From NCBI GenBank assembly GCA_963210315.1, contig OY723287.1, positions 806,001-870,000 of the forward strand: a DNA stretch of 64,000 nt, given 5' to 3'. The position numbers and the translations under genes are program-made. Below, piece after piece: positions 1 through 11,401 of the stretch; within the stretch, counting starts at the first letter, position 1; every line of letters starts with the position of its first letter. A model generated the notes under the pieces. That model had not been told where the DNA came from. It worked only from the letters and a program-made list of their open reading frames with translations, and made no database searches. Source of the stretch: Rhynchopus euleeides (lineage: Eukaryota > Euglenozoa > Diplonemea > Diplonemida > Diplonemidae).

Positions 1-2
1 CG

Positions 3-3000
3 AAGTGCACTGGCACCCAGGTGACGCCTGGGCTGTGCGCCGGACCTGCCGACGTGCAGTGCTGCACATACGGCACATGCACCAGCGGCGGCACGGCTGG
101 CAAGTGCATCCCGACGTCGGAGTGTGGAGGCAAGACTGCGAGCGGGCTGTGCCCAGGCCCATCGGATGTGAAGTGCTGCACGGGGAAGGTCACCGCCTCC
201 GTGTCCTCCACAGCACCGAAGCCTGCAGACACCAAAGAGCTGTGCACGCTGCTGAAGGCACGCGGGTTTGTGATCGACAGCAGCTGCAGCGGGATCTCAA
301 AGAATGACAAGGACCTTGTGCAGGCCATCAAGCTGTTCAAGACCGTGGCGCACAACAACAAGCAGTTTGTGAAGGACCAGAACACCCAGCTCAGCACTGC
401 GCTCATCAAGAAGCTGCGGGAGGACAAGGTGATGTGGCAGCACTACGTGAAGGCCGACTGCGTTGCCCTCAAGAAGAACACCCCAGAGCCGTACCTCCGC
501 CCTGCTACCCAGCAGGTCCTCGACTCCCTTGCACCCGGCTACTGCAAGTTCTGGCGCCGTGCGCTCGGCGCCTCAGCGTACCCCACCGTCACCGCCCTGT
601 CGCCACCCAAGGGCGGGGCGTACCCCTCGATCGAGAAGCCCATCCACCCCAGCACCCACCGCAGCGGGGCAGAGGTGGACTTCGGCAACATCCCGAACAA
701 CTGGGAGGGCGACGGGACGTCGTTCCCTGCAGCTGATGCTGCGCTGTTCCACGCAGAGGCGATGTTCCGCCTCACCCGGCACAAGCGTGTGACCTCTGTG
801 GGGTTCGGCCCCTGGAAGTACGTCTGCGTCATGGTGAATATCCTGAACGGCGCCTCCGGGCTCGACCACACCAAGGGGACGAGCAATGAGAATGTCAACC
901 CCTACGCCGCGAACACCACCCTGAAGGCTGTGGCGACGCAGCTCGACGAATTCTTCACCAAGAGCACCTACGCCGCTGCACGCACGAAGGCCCACACGCT
1001 GTCTGTTGCCGCCTGCAAGAAGATCAAATCCGTGTCGGCCTACAACACGTGGCAGAGGAAAAACTCCTACTCGGGGCACTGGTCCAAGCAGGTGAAGTAC
1101 CTCGTCAGCCACACCGACCACTACCACATGAAGCTGAACAGGTGGGCCCTCGCCTACGGTGTGACCACGGTTGCCTATGAGAGCATGAACCGCTTGCACA
1201 TCGAGTGGGCTGGCGAGGTCTACCGCGACGGCCCTGCTGTGGCTGCGGGGCGCGAGGCTGCGACCCTCGGGGATTCCCCGCTGGAGACGTCGGGGGCGAT
1301 CCCGACGAAGAGGATCCAGCTGATGCAGGTGTCGACGTGCATCCCCGTTGTGTTCTTCTGCCTGGAGCTGAGCATCGGGGCGGCGCTGGAGATCGGCGTC
1401 GGGTGGCAGGTTGGGCTGGACCTGCCCTCCAAGCAGCTGTCGGGTGGCATCGGGCCCAACGCACGCGTCATGGTTATCGCATCCGCATCTGCGTCGATCT
1501 ACATTGCCAAGGCGGGTGTGGAGCTTGTGGGCACCATCTTGGACTGCACCATCCCCGTCAGTGCTGCGGTTGACCTCAGCGACTTCCCTCTGAAAACCGC
1601 GCTGAGCGTGCCGCTGGAGATCGTGCCCTTCCAGGTGCAGATCAACGCGTTTATCGCCTACCTCTCGTTCGACATTGGGTGGTTCTACATCAAGCTGCGC
1701 TACAAGAAGAAGTACTTCACCATCTACAAGTACGCATCCCCGAAGACAGTCATCGTTTTGTACGAGAGGAAGTTCCCCACCGACCCCCCGCAGGCAGCAC
1801 AGCCAATGCCGCAGGTCGTGCGGGGGAGCAACCCGACCTTTGCGGAGGGTGGGTCTGCTGTGGTGATGGAGACGCGGCAGTGGCCTGGTGCGAACACGCC
1901 TGTGACGAAGTACTGCGGCCGCTTCATCGGGTCCGATGGCAATGCGTGTGGGGCGGAGACGTGCAACTCGGTGCCCACCCTGCAGGTGCCGACGGAGGGC
2001 TGCCAGGAGGGGTGGGGTGCCGTGCAGATGTCTGCCGAGGGCAGCACCGGGAAGCTTTCTAAATCTGCAGGCCGGCAGCTGTACGTCGTGGCGGACGCGC
2101 CGAACCCTGTGCTGGACATGGGGGCAGAGTCGCCGCAGAATGCCGCTGGTTGCCACTACCGCACCAACCCGGATCTGATGTGCGTGAAGTGGGACGTGTC
2201 GCGCTTCGCAAGCAGCACCACAATCGCCCTGCACGATGTCAACGGCACGGCGGTGGTGCAGCAGACGGGGCAGCTTGGACGCAGGTACTGCTTCCGCAAG
2301 GCAGGCCTGCAGGACGGGGGCAAGTACACACTCAGCGTGACCGCCACCGGCATCACGTCGCTGTCCGCCTCTGCCTCGGCCTGCATCGTTACCGACTTCC
2401 GCATCCCCAACATCACGCAGGCGCGTGCGACGTGCGGCACCGACCCTCTGTTCCAGGCGGACCTGCGGCAGCTGTGCTTCTCTGCACGCATCACCAACGT
2501 GCCGATGGGGGGCTTCCGGGACACACCGCAGTACTTCGTCAGCCTGTCGAACGGCAGCTACGTGCGGCGCAACGGCACGCTTGTGGATGTCGGCGGTGGC
2601 GCGCTTGAGTTCCGTGCCACGGTGACTGCGGAAGCAGACCTGCCGTTGGGGCGGCACTACGCAGAGGCGATGCTGCAGGGCAAGGCGGGGAGTGCCACGC
2701 GTGTGCCGCTGGGCGGCTTCTACACCTTCACGCCTGAGGCGCCTGAGAGCGTGGTGGCCCCTGCCTGCCTGCTGCCTGGTGCGCCCATCTGCGTTGTGCT
2801 GAAGACGCGCTTTGCCGGCGATGGGATTGCTCCTCGCAACGTGTTTGTGGCGCGTGCAGTGGTGGCAGGGCAGGCCAGCACCGCAGCGGTGTCCCTCGAT
2901 GAGCAGCAGTGCTTCACCACGCCCACCTCCCATGGCGACACGCTGCGTGTGGGCGTGGCTGCGCGCCACGCTGGTACCATGTCTGCCTTCACCGACAGCG

Positions 3001-6000
3001 CGCAGGTGCAGGTCACGGCGCAGCGGCCGTCGTGCGCGGTGCTGCTCGGGGGGGTGGAGCCTGTGCCTGCCTGGCGCTACACGCACAGGGTGTGCTTCGC
3101 CGTGCAGGCCAGGGGGTGTGGGCTGCACAGCATGCGTGTCTTCCTGACAGACCCCTTCGGCACTGTGCTGGTCGAGATGCAGGGCCCGGCCCTCGCGCGC
3201 AAGCAGTGCATGGATGTCGGTGCGGGCGGGCTGCAGCACGGCACGCAGTACGTGCTGCACTTCACGGCAGTGGGCGGGAACGGGCTGACGTGCGGGTCCA
3301 GCTATCCGTTTGTCGTGGACACGCAGGCACCGCAGGAGCAGCTGCACTACCCGCGCGCCTTGCACGCCTCCGCCCAGCGCACCTCCGTGCAGGTGGTGGC
3401 AGTGCACGACACGCAGGATACGGCGCAGAGGCGCCTGAACGCCATGGTGAACGACGAGCTGGTGGTGCCCAGTGTGACGGCGAACGCCACACACACGGTG
3501 TACGAGGTGGAAGGCGGTGCATCGGCAGGTGTGCTGCAGCTCTTCTACCGTGCAAATGACGATGCCGGCAACACGCAGCGCATTGCAGGGCGTGTGGTGG
3601 TTTGGGCGCCCGAGAGCCTGCAGGCAGATGACATCGTGCACGGCACGCTGCAGCACGCGTTGATGGTGTCGGTCGACCGCATGACAGTCTCGTTTGCGTC
3701 GTGTGCGCAGCGTGTCCCACACGGTGCGGACCTGGACGCGATGGTGCCCGTCGCAGGGCTGTACGGCGGTGTGGCGGCGCACCTCCCACGTGCCGCCGCT
3801 GCTGAAGGGATGCGGCGCTGCCACAAGGGGTGGCGCCTCGTGCGCACGGGAACTGGTGCTGCCGAGGCGGTGTGCGAGGCCAACCGTGTGCTGCTGGCGG
3901 TGCTCAGCCCGGCGGCGGCGGCGGGCGGGCGGGGCGTGCAGGGTGGCCTGTGCCGCAGCGGGGCGTGGGGTGCACCGCCGCGTGGCGCCAGGGGGCAGGT
4001 GGGCGCGCAGCAGGACGTCAGCTATTGCTCGCCCCTCGCGGCATCGCTTGCGCTGAAAGATGTTGTCTTCACGTCCCCCGGGCACGCGGATGTGCAGACT
4101 GTCGGCAACTGCATGCAGGGCGGCCCACTGCTGGACGTGCTGGGCAAGGGCGCTGCATCGAGGCTGTGCCACACGGTGCGCTTTGGGGCGGGCCATCCTG
4201 CCGTGGATGCAGACCTGCTGTCCTTCAACCCTGACTCGAAGTGGATCGTCAACGCATCTGCGTCGGCAGGCGTGCGTGCGGACGGGTCCATCGCCGGTGC
4301 GGTGCAGACACAGCTGCACAACCCCTACGTGGCAGTGTGGGGCATCCCGCTCAGCACGCCGCCCCCTGACAGTGCGTGCCCCGTGCCGCAGCAGTACGCC
4401 GAGGTGGGCTACGCGTGCAGCGTGGCGGTGCTGGACGCGGACGACCACACGAAGGTGCACCACCGCAGCAACATGCCGGCAGGGCAGCACTCAGTGTCGT
4501 TTGTCCCCGGCGGGGTTGCGGTCGGGGAGTCGGTGGTGTCGCAGGTGACGTGCACAGACGCCATCGGGTTCCGCACCACAGCTGTGTCGCGCCCGTCTGT
4601 GGTGGGACACACGTGCTCCGGTAACGTGCAGTTCACGCGCCGCGCGTACCGCCACATCCGCACGGCACAGGCCCTGATGGAGTACCCGCGCTTCTGCGAC
4701 CTGCTGCAGTGCAGCGTGGAGGTGTGCGTGGGCGTGGCGCCCTACGACTGCAGTGTGCTGCCGACCACGGTGCGCCCTGGCACCCCCTCCATGCTGACCT
4801 TCGAAGACGCCGCCAGCGCGCAGGGGCAGGGGCCTGTCTTCCTGCTGGCGAAGATTGTAGCGGACGGGCAGCCTGCGTGCGAGCTGCCTATCAGCACCGC
4901 TGATATCGACGCGACGCCGCCTGCTGCGGAAGCCGAAGTGGACTGCGGGCTGGGTGTCGGCAGCCCTTACGCACGTGGTGACGCCGGCGACGGGAGCGAG
5001 ATCACCTGCGTCGTTGCCGTGTCGGGCACAGAGGACTCGGGTGAGGTGGTGCAGGTGGTGCTGGAGGTCGAGGCCGGTACCACAGGCTTCACCGTTTCAG
5101 AGACGCGGACTGCCGTGCTTCGCAACAACACATTCGCAGCGACGTTCTCTTTCGACTACAACGCGACACATGCGGACCAGGTGGTGGTGCGGGTGGTGGC
5201 CCTGAACGATGCACTGCTCGAGACGCGTGTGCCAGCAGAGGTGCGCACAGTGGACGTGCAGCAGCCGGATCTGCTAGTGTCGGCCGAACGCGGCAGCGTG
5301 TGGGACGCAATCAGCGGGCCTGCAGGCGACGAGGACATGCTGCTTGTCAACGGCAGCGCACCCACGTGGTGCATGCGGTGGAGCGCGACGCACAGCCTCG
5401 GGGCCGTGGTGATATCTGCGGCAGTGGGGCAGAAGCGCGAGGGCCTTGTGGAGGAAGGGACGGACACCGTGGTGCTGTGCCTGACAGTCGGCGACACGTG
5501 GGCATGGGACGACAGCACCGGGTGGGTGACGGTCGACACGGAGACGCGCAGCGGGCTGCGGCACACGACGCTGTACAAGGTGGTGGGGGACAGCGCTGCG
5601 CCTGAGGTGGCGTACACGGTGCAGGGCCTGCGGGGGGGCGCCATCAGCAGCACCAAGCTGTGCCTCGACGCCAGCACATCCGACGACCACGGGGTGCGTA
5701 AGGCATGGGTGGCAGTCGCCGACCCCTCGGGCGTGGCCGTGGCAACAGCTCGTGACATCCCGCACACAGGCACAGTGTGCGTCACGCTGCCCGGCGACGG
5801 GGCCTACACCGTGGCCCTGCATGCAGAGGACGAGGTGGGGTGGCACACTGTCGCGGAGCAGGACGTGCGTGTGGTCACCAGGGTCCCGCCGTTCGGTGTG
5901 GAGATCGGGTGTAAAGAGCGTGCACCGCTCGAGTCTGCAACACACACGGTGTGGCCGCACAACACGCTGTGCGTGTCGCACGACACCCTCGGGTGGGTGG

Positions 6001-9000
6001 ACTACGCTGTGATGCTCACAGCCGGGAACGGCAGCACCGTGGCAGTGGATGCGGGCACGGGCGTCAACACAGGTGCCGAAGACATCGAGTGGGCCGAACA
6101 CATCGCCTACACCGTGCATGTTGTGGCTACAGACAGCTTCGGACTCGGGCTGCGCTACGAGTCACTGCCGCAGGACTTCTACTACGCCGCCACCAGGACA
6201 GAGGTGGAGGAGGCGTTGGTGGTGGAGAACGGCGCAGCCTACGACTCGGTGCTGCACGTGTCGGGCGAGGTGTGCATGCAGCTGCCTAGCCCGCCGTACG
6301 CACGCGCTGCGACCTGCCGCGTCGTGGCTGTGCGGGACTCTGCCTGTGACCCGCAGAGCCTGCTGCAGGCGGAGGCAGAGTGTACGGCGTACGACACAGC
6401 GCAGCTGAACGACACTGTCGGGTGTGTTGCGCTTCAGCACGAGGGGCTGCACCGCATCCTCGCGCAGTGCACCAGCGGACTGGGTATCGCAGGCGCTGTG
6501 GCTGCAGGTGTTGTGTACAACGAGGTGACGCTGCCGCAGCTGGCCGCCGAGGCGATGGACACAACACCCGACGCCGTGGGGTACACAGTGCGGTGTGTGC
6601 TGGAGACACAGCACCCCGGCCAGCTGCAGGTGTACATCCATGCGGCTGATGGCGAGCTGGCTGCGAGCGGCAGCACGCCCGTCGGGGAAGCCTTGATGCG
6701 CGCCGACACGCAGTCGAACGATTCGCGCTCCGTTGCCGTGGACTTCGCCGTCACGCTGCCTGAAGGAGTGTACGCCGTCACTGCGGAGTTCGCCACGCTC
6801 GGTGGGCTTGAGGTGGCCGGCAACGCGTCGTTCCAGTCGGTGTCGCCTGCCTACACCCCCACCATCAGCGTCCAGGGCAAGCAGGACGAGGAGGAGCAGG
6901 TGGCGCAGACAACACCCGCACGCGAGGCAGTGCTGCTGGGGACGACGGCTGACAGCGATGACTACACGGTGTCCTTCTGGACAGTGGTGCGCAACACCGT
7001 CTCCTTCAACGTCAGTGGCGAATTCGCCCCGCGGCGTGTGGGCTTCTGTGCCGGCACGTCTGGCACCGGGTGCGACGTGGTGCCGGTGACGTGGCTGCCG
7101 CTGACGGATGATGGCGGGTACGAGGCAGAGGTGGCGGAGGTGGTGCCTGGGGATGTGTTCGTGTCTGCGCACTACTGCATGACGGACTGCAGCTCGTCCC
7201 TGCTCGGGGTGTACCGCTACGACCTGACACCCCCTGTGCTGCAGGAGCTGCAGATGCCTGCATACGCCGCACCGGGAGTGGGGCAGACGGTGTGGCTCAA
7301 CAACACATTCCACGACGAGGAGTCGGGCGTGGCACAGCTCCACGTGTGTCTCGCAGAGACGGAGGACGATGCGCTCAACACATCCTGCATCGTGAACATC
7401 GACCTCGACGGAAGCTCTGGCACTATCCCCTTCACCTTCCGCCTGCCGGAAGACTACACCGCAAACGAAGCGGTGGCATGCGTGTCTGCCTCCAACGCTG
7501 CGGGGCTGACCTCCACTGCTACCTGCTTCGCCACGAACGTCAGCGACGAGTCGCCCGAGCCTGTTGTGGGCTTCGGTATCGAGGGCGCGCCCCTGCAGGG
7601 CCAAGTGAAGCCGGGTGTGGGGGTGACGCTCAGCTCGGGCCTGTCGAACACCACCACAGGGGTGCCGCTGCGCGATTGCACCTTCGTGCTGTCTGTCAAC
7701 GGGGGGCCGCGCGACGCCTCGGAGCCGTTTGCCACAGAGCTGTACGTCTTCCCGGCAGAGGTGGTAGGCAACGACACCCTGGAGGGCTCTGTGTGCTGCA
7801 CGCTGCAGAACGGCCGCAGCGCATGTGCCAACGGCAGTGCTGCGGTGCTCATGGAGTCAGAGGTGGATGACCTGGTGGCCGAGGGTCACACACTCAGCGA
7901 CTTCGGCAGCGTCGACATCACCCCGCCGCAGTGCACGGGCAGCTGGGTGCAGGTGTGCAACGCTGCAGGCGTGTGCTCCACAGACACGGTGTACATCCCT
8001 GCCGACCAGCAGGCCATCGTCTCGTGGGGTGGGTGTATCGACGGCGAGAGCGAGCTGCTGTACAACTGCTCGTCTGTGTCGCAGGAAGTGGGCACCACCG
8101 AGACGACCGTGCTGGCTGAGTGGACCTCCTACGAAAGCACCCACCGGGCTGTCGACGTGCGCACCGCGAACACCACAGTCAGATGCACGGCTGTCAACCG
8201 GTTTGCGCTGCAGACCGCCCACACCGTGAATGTCATGGAGGACAGCGAGGGCCCTGTGATCAACAGCGTCGGCTTCAGCGGCGGGTGCCTTGCCGTGGAG
8301 GCGAAGGACAGCCTGTCCGGCATGCGTTCGCTCCTCTTCGGCGCGCTTGGGGAGGACTGGACGGGGAGGCACAACGGGACGCACCTCTGCTATGCCGATG
8401 CAGAGCTCCCTGTGTTCGGCAGCGCCACGCTCAATGTCACCGCTACCGACAAGGCGGGGCTCACCACAGCCGCCAGCATCTCCATCCGCAGGGCCGTGTC
8501 CTACGAGGCAACGCACCACGACATGGGCTCCTGCACCGACACGCTGCCGACGCTTTGCCCAGCCCGCCTTCCCGACACTGACGACAGCACCGAGCACAAT
8601 GCCCACATTCTGGTGGACGGCGAGGAGAGACTGCGCCTGAAGCTGGCAGGTTGCCTCCCTGACACGCGCATCCACGAGCTGGTCCGCCACAGCAACCTGG
8701 CGCCTGACCGCCTTGTCGAGGTCATGTGGTATACACAGGGCGGGGATCTTCTGACCCGGCACACCTGCGCCACCGTGCTGCAGAGCGGGGGCTTCACACA
8801 GGCACCGGAAACACCGTCCCCCCCCGGCGGAGGCAACGGCGAGGCGGGCGAGACAGACGGGCCTGACAGCACGGCACAGACAGGGGAGCCCGCCACAGGG
8901 GGTGGCCAGTCGGGAGACACGCTGGCACCGGACACCGAGGCACCGGTGAACAACAGGACCTCTGACACAGAGGCGCCCAGTGTCGGCGACAGCGATGGTT

Positions 9001-9164
9001 CCGGGATGCCTGCATCGGGTTGGGCGGCGATCGCTGTGGGCATCTTCTTCGCGATTGCTCTGGCCGTGGCGGTGTATATGATCAAAACAAGCCCGAACAC
9101 ACAGGATGCCGCACCGCAGAACAGCGCGCCGAACAGCAACGCGCCGTACGGCGCTGGCGAGTGA
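3..9164 (+). CDS. Giant Cys-rich, M15-peptidase-like, Ig-like repeat surface protein (5' partial)
   Basis: The frame is open from base 3 to the TGA at 9162-9164 (about 3,053 residues) and the start lies upstream of the window. The N-terminus carries two cysteine modules of the form GLCxGPxDVxCC. Next comes a domain with His219-x2-Gly-x3-Asp226 and a His373-Tyr-His375 pair, the zinc-ligand layout of M15/MepA-type D-Ala-D-Ala peptidases, so a peptidoglycan-cutting role is possible. About 2,300 residues follow that look like tandem beta-sandwich (Ig/fibronectin-like) repeats with many N-x-S/T sites and paired cysteines. Then comes a Thr/Pro/Gly-rich stalk, one membrane helix (about residues 3007-3028) and a short polar tail. 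I infer a type I surface glycoprotein, possibly for binding or digesting bacteria. The peptidase call rests on motif spacing only. Confidence 0.72.
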   Translation, partial: KCTGTQVTPGLCAGPADVQCCTYGTCTSGGTAGKCIPTSECGGKTASGLCPGPSDVKCCTGKVTASVSSTAPKPADTKELCTLLKARGFVIDSSCSGISKNDKDLVQAIKLFKTVAHNNKQFVKDQNTQLSTALIKKLREDKVMWQHYVKADCVALKKNTPEPYLRPATQQVLDSLAPGYCKFWRRALGASAYPTVTALSPPKGGAYPSIEKPIHPSTHRSGAEVDFGNIPNNWEGDGTSFPAADAALFHAEAMFRLTRHKRVTSVGFGPWKYVCVMVNILNGASGLDHTKGTSNENVNPYAANTTLKAVATQLDEFFTKSTYAAARTKAHTLSVAACKKIKSVSAYNTWQRKNSYSGHWSKQVKYLVSHTDHYHMKLNRWALAYGVTTVAYESMNRLHIEWAGEVYRDGPAVAAGREAATLGDSPLETSGAIPTKRIQLMQVSTCIPVVFFCLELSIGAALEIGVGWQVGLDLPSKQLSGGIGPNARVMVIASASASIYIAKAGVELVGTILDCTIPVSAAVDLSDFPLKTALSVPLEIVPFQVQINAFIAYLSFDIGWFYIKLRYKKKYFTIYKYASPKTVIVLYERKFPTDPPQAAQPMPQVVRGSNPTFAEGGSAVVMETRQWPGANTPVTKYCGRFIGSDGNACGAETCNSVPTLQVPTEGCQEGWGAVQMSAEGSTGKLSKSAGRQLYVVADAPNPVLDMGAESPQNAAGCHYRTNPDLMCVKWDVSRFASSTTIALHDVNGTAVVQQTGQLGRRYCFRKAGLQDGGKYTLSVTATGITSLSASASACIVTDFRIPNITQARATCGTDPLFQADLRQLCFSARITNVPMGGFRDTPQYFVSLSNGSYVRRNGTLVDVGGGALEFRATVTAEADLPLGRHYAEAMLQGKAGSATRVPLGGFYTFTPEAPESVVAPACLLPGAPICVVLKTRFAGDGIAPRNVFVARAVVAGQASTAAVSLDEQQCFTTPTSHGDTLRVGVAARHAGTMSAFTDSAQVQVTAQRPSCAVLLGGVEPVPAWRYTHRVCFAVQARGCGLHSMRVFLTDPFGTVLVEMQGPALARKQCMDVGAGGLQHGTQYVLHFTAVGGNGLTCGSSYPFVVDTQAPQEQLHYPRALHASAQRTSVQVVAVHDTQDTAQRRLNAMVNDELVVPSVTANATHTVYEVEGGASAGVLQLFYRANDDAGNTQRIAGRVVVWAPESLQADDIVHGTLQHALMVSVDRMTVSFASCAQRVPHGADLDAMVPVAGLYGGVAAHLPRAAAAEGMRRCHKGWRLVRTGTGAAEAVCEANRVLLAVLSPAAAAGGRGVQGGLCRSGAWGAPPRGARGQVGAQQDVSYCSPLAASLALKDVVFTSPGHADVQTVGNCMQGGPLLDVLGKGAASRLCHTVRFGAGHPAVDADLLSFNPDSKWIVNASASAGVRADGSIAGAVQTQLHNPYVAVWGIPLSTPPPDSACPVPQQYAEVGYACSVAVLDADDHTKVHHRSNMPAGQHSVSFVPGGVAVGESVVSQVTCTDAIGFRTTAVSRPSVVGHTCSGNVQFTRRAYRHIRTAQALMEYPRFCDLLQCSVEVCVGVAPYDCSVLPTTVRPGTPSMLTFEDAASAQGQGPVFLLAKIVADGQPACELPISTADIDATPPAAEAEVDCGLGVGSPYARGDAGDGSEITCVVAVSGTEDSGEVVQVVLEVEAGTTGFTVSETRTAVLRNNTFAATFSFDYNATHADQVVVRVVALNDALLETRVPAEVRTVDVQQPDLLVSAERGSVWDAISGPAGDEDMLLVNGSAPTWCMRWSATHSLGAVVISAAVGQKREGLVEEGTDTVVLCLTVGDTWAWDDSTGWVTVDTETRSGLRHTTLYKVVGDSAAPEVAYTVQGLRGGAISSTKLCLDASTSDDHGVRKAWVAVADPSGVAVATARDIPHTGTVCVTLPGDGAYTVALHAEDEVGWHTVAEQDVRVVTRVPPFGVEIGCKERAPLESATHTVWPHNTLCVSHDTLGWVDYAVMLTAGNGSTVAVDAGTGVNTGAEDIEWAEHIAYTVHVVATDSFGLGLRYESLPQDFYYAATRTEVEEALVVENGAAYDSVLHVSGEVCMQLPSPPYARAATCRVVAVRDSACDPQSLLQAEAECTAYDTAQLNDTVGCVALQHEGLHRILAQCTSGLGIAGAVAAGVVYNEVTLPQLAAEAMDTTPDAVGYTVRCVLETQHPGQLQVYIHAADGELAASGSTPVGEALMRADTQSNDSRSVAVDFAVTLPEGVYAVTAEFATLGGLEVAGNASFQSVSPAYTPTISVQGKQDEEEQVAQTTPAREAVLLGTTADSDDYTVSFWTVVRNTVSFNVSGEFAPRRVGFCAGTSGTGCDVVPVTWLPLTDDGGYEAEVAEVVPGDVFVSAHYCMTDCSSSLLGVYRYDLTPPVLQELQMPAYAAPGVGQTVWLNNTFHDEESGVAQLHVCLAETEDDALNTSCIVNIDLDGSSGTIPFTFRLPEDYTANEAVACVSASNAAGLTSTATCFATNVSDESPEPVVGFGIEGAPLQGQVKPGVGVTLSSGLSNTTTGVPLRDCTFVLSVNGGPRDASEPFATELYVFPAEVVGNDTLEGSVCCTLQNGRSACANGSAAVLMESEVDDLVAEGHTLSDFGSVDITPPQCTGSWVQVCNAAGVCSTDTVYIPADQQAIVSWGGCIDGESELLYNCSSVSQEVGTTETTVLAEWTSYESTHRAVDVRTANTTVRCTAVNRFALQTAHTVNVMEDSEGPVINSVGFSGGCLAVEAKDSLSGMRSLLFGALGEDWTGRHNGTHLCYADAELPVFGSATLNVTATDKAGLTTAASISIRRAVSYEATHHDMGSCTDTLPTLCPARLPDTDDSTEHNAHILVDGEERLRLKLAGCLPDTRIHELVRHSNLAPDRLVEVMWYTQGGDLLTRHTCATVLQSGGFTQAPETPSPPGGGNGEAGETDGPDSTAQTGEPATGGGQSGDTLAPDTEAPVNNRTSDTEAPSVGDSDGSGMPASGWAAIAVGIFFAIALAVAVYMIKTSPNTQDAAPQNSAPNSNAPYGAGE

Positions 9165-11400
9165 CAGAAGTGATGAGGGTTGTGTGTGACGTGGCCCGAG
9201 TGGCCCTCCCCCCGGTCCCCCTCCCTCCCCCACCCACCCAGGATGCTTTCAAGGGGGTTAAAAAAAACGTAAATTGAAAAAAAAAACGAATCTTGCCGAC
9301 CTTCCTGTGCGTTCAAAACACTTTGCGGAAGCTTTGTGCCTGCTGCCCTACCACGGGTCGGCGATCTGGATCTCTCTCTCTCTCTCTCTCTCTTTCAGCC
9401 ACAACCACCACAACCACCACAACCACCGCCACCGCCCTTTCCCCCTGCTACGCTTCATTGCTTTCCCGGATCCTGTTGGGGGTGGGGAGAGGGGGGTATT
9501 GCAAGGCCAGTTCGCCTGTGCTTGTTTTCCCATGACACCCGAACAGGGCAGCACAAGGGAACATATCCGAGAGCCCCTTGAGCCAAACGAAAGGCGGTTT
9601 CGACGGCTGGGGGGGGGGGGGGGGCGGGGGAGCGGGGGGGGGGCACTCACAGCTGGAGATGGTAATCCAAATCTCAAGAATCTGTAATATTGAAGGGCTT
9701 TTGCTTTGCGTTGCATCGCTTTGCTTTTGCCTTGCCTTTCCACTCCCTCTCCCCCCGCACACACACAAAAAAAAAACGGAAGGGCCCCTTCTTCATCAGG
9801 CGAGACCCCAACCACCCCCGAGATCATGTTTTTCGGTGTCCGACCTTTGCACGGGACAGGTTTTGTTGGGTTCTCGCTGCACACCGCCACTCCTTGAGAC
9901 GGGAGAGGTGGTGGTGCTGGTGGTGGATGTGTATCTGTGTTTCAGCGCCAAGCATTTTTTTTCCGATGTCACACTGACAGGCTGTATCCTGACACCAAAA
10001 TCTGGTTTTTCCGGTGGCGAAAAAATTTTCTCGACCCTCGATTTTGCCAGAATTTTTTTTACCCCTCAATTTTTTTCGGCGCCCTTCGGGCGCCGAAACC
10101 TCAACCCGCTCGGTCAGTCATGCCCTGCCCCGCCCTTCTGGAACCTCCGCCCCAACGCGTACTTGCCATTGCCAAATTGCCCGAACGAGGTCTTCCTCTG
10201 CATTATTTTGTCCGTCTGGATGACCTGAATGTCATCAAATGAAGCCCGCAGCGGAAACTGAGAGGCCGGACTCCAAATATCCTCGCATACTTGAGGACAT
10301 CATCGAGCAAGTCTTGCGGGGAAGTGTAAACCATAAACAACCAAAGTGTACGTGACTGTTAGCAACTTCTTGACGGAACTGGCGAAGCATAGTCTTCAAC
10401 GTCGTCCACTGCGCAACCAGAGCGTCCTCCTGTGCCTGCCTTTGACACAGTCGTGAACTCCAAAAGAGGACACAAATTTCGCTGTCGATGTATCGACCAG
10501 CTTGGCCTGCTGTGCGTTCGGGGCTTTGAGAAATAGTTGAAAAGAAATCTGACCTCCAGGGAAACTCGGACTTTTTTTCCCCCCAGCCAAAAATCCCGTG
10601 GCGAAAATATTTTTTCTTGGACGCCACGCAACTTTTTTTCACGCACGCCCGGTTACGGTAATCACTTTTTTCTCACGCTTTTTTCTTTTTTCTCACGCTT
10701 TTTTCTTTTTTCTCACGCTTTTTTTCTTTTTTTTTTCACGCTTTTTTTGGCGTGAAAAAAAGTCCGTACAGTGATTTTCTGGAAGGGAACTGCGGCTGAT
10801 TTTGTGAATGCACAAATCAGGCCTGAGCGGGTCTGCAGGTCACCAGGTCGGCTGCGGGGTGGGTTGGTGCGGTGGGTTCATCGGCCACGCTATCCAGCTC
10901 CCCCCGACCTCTGCCCAGAGCCAGAAGCGCAGCACCCCGCGGCGTGAGAAGTACGATCACCGCAAGCAGATAGACCTTTTAGAAGTGTATGCTGCATACC
11001 GTGTCGCACAGCAGGTAATGGTTCTTCACGGTGAACCACAGGTCAACCAGCAGAACCAGGGATCCCCAGGAAGACGAAGCTGTCGAGGGCAAATCAGAAC
11101 GATATGAGGTGTGACTCGCCGTTCTTGAGGGCGGAATACCCCAGACACTTGGCGCTCTGGACGACATCCCCTGTGGAGTCGATCTCAGTCAGGAGGTGGT
11201 ACAGCCTGGAACCTCTGTATATTGGTGTTCTCAGACATACTCACATGAGCAACCTCAAAAATGGGGCACAGTTTTTCGTTTTCACGGTAAGAAAGCGATT
11301 TTACGGTTTTTTCTCACGGCGTGAAGAGAAAAAACGACCAAAAGGCGGTTTTGGCGTTCAAAAGTTGTGTATTGTGCAAGAAAAACATGTCATCACCTTG
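9165..11400. other. Gene-free spacer with low-complexity tracts
   Basis: I see no convincing gene. The stretch holds a CT dinucleotide tract (about 9371-9394), poly-G near 9610-9640, a GC hairpin with a TTC loop at 10080-10098 beside a T-rich run, and a CTCACGC-TTTTTT tandem repeat (10663-10746). The apparent frames are short and cross poly-C/T tracts. Confidence 0.6.
10663..10746. repeat. Short tandem repeat, TTTTTTCTCACGC unit
   Basis: About four units of roughly 19-21 bases, each a CTCACGC core plus a T/C-rich stretch, in tandem. A GGCGTGAAAAA sequence just downstream is the inverse of the last core, so the end can fold back. Confidence 0.7.
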
Positions 11401-11401
11401 A

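Noticed and set aside
573-4490. 1,305-residue open frame on the minus strand opposite the giant surface protein
   Set aside because: A shadow frame of GC-rich coding DNA: Arg/His-rich, no domain, and the + strand frame has clear motifs throughout.
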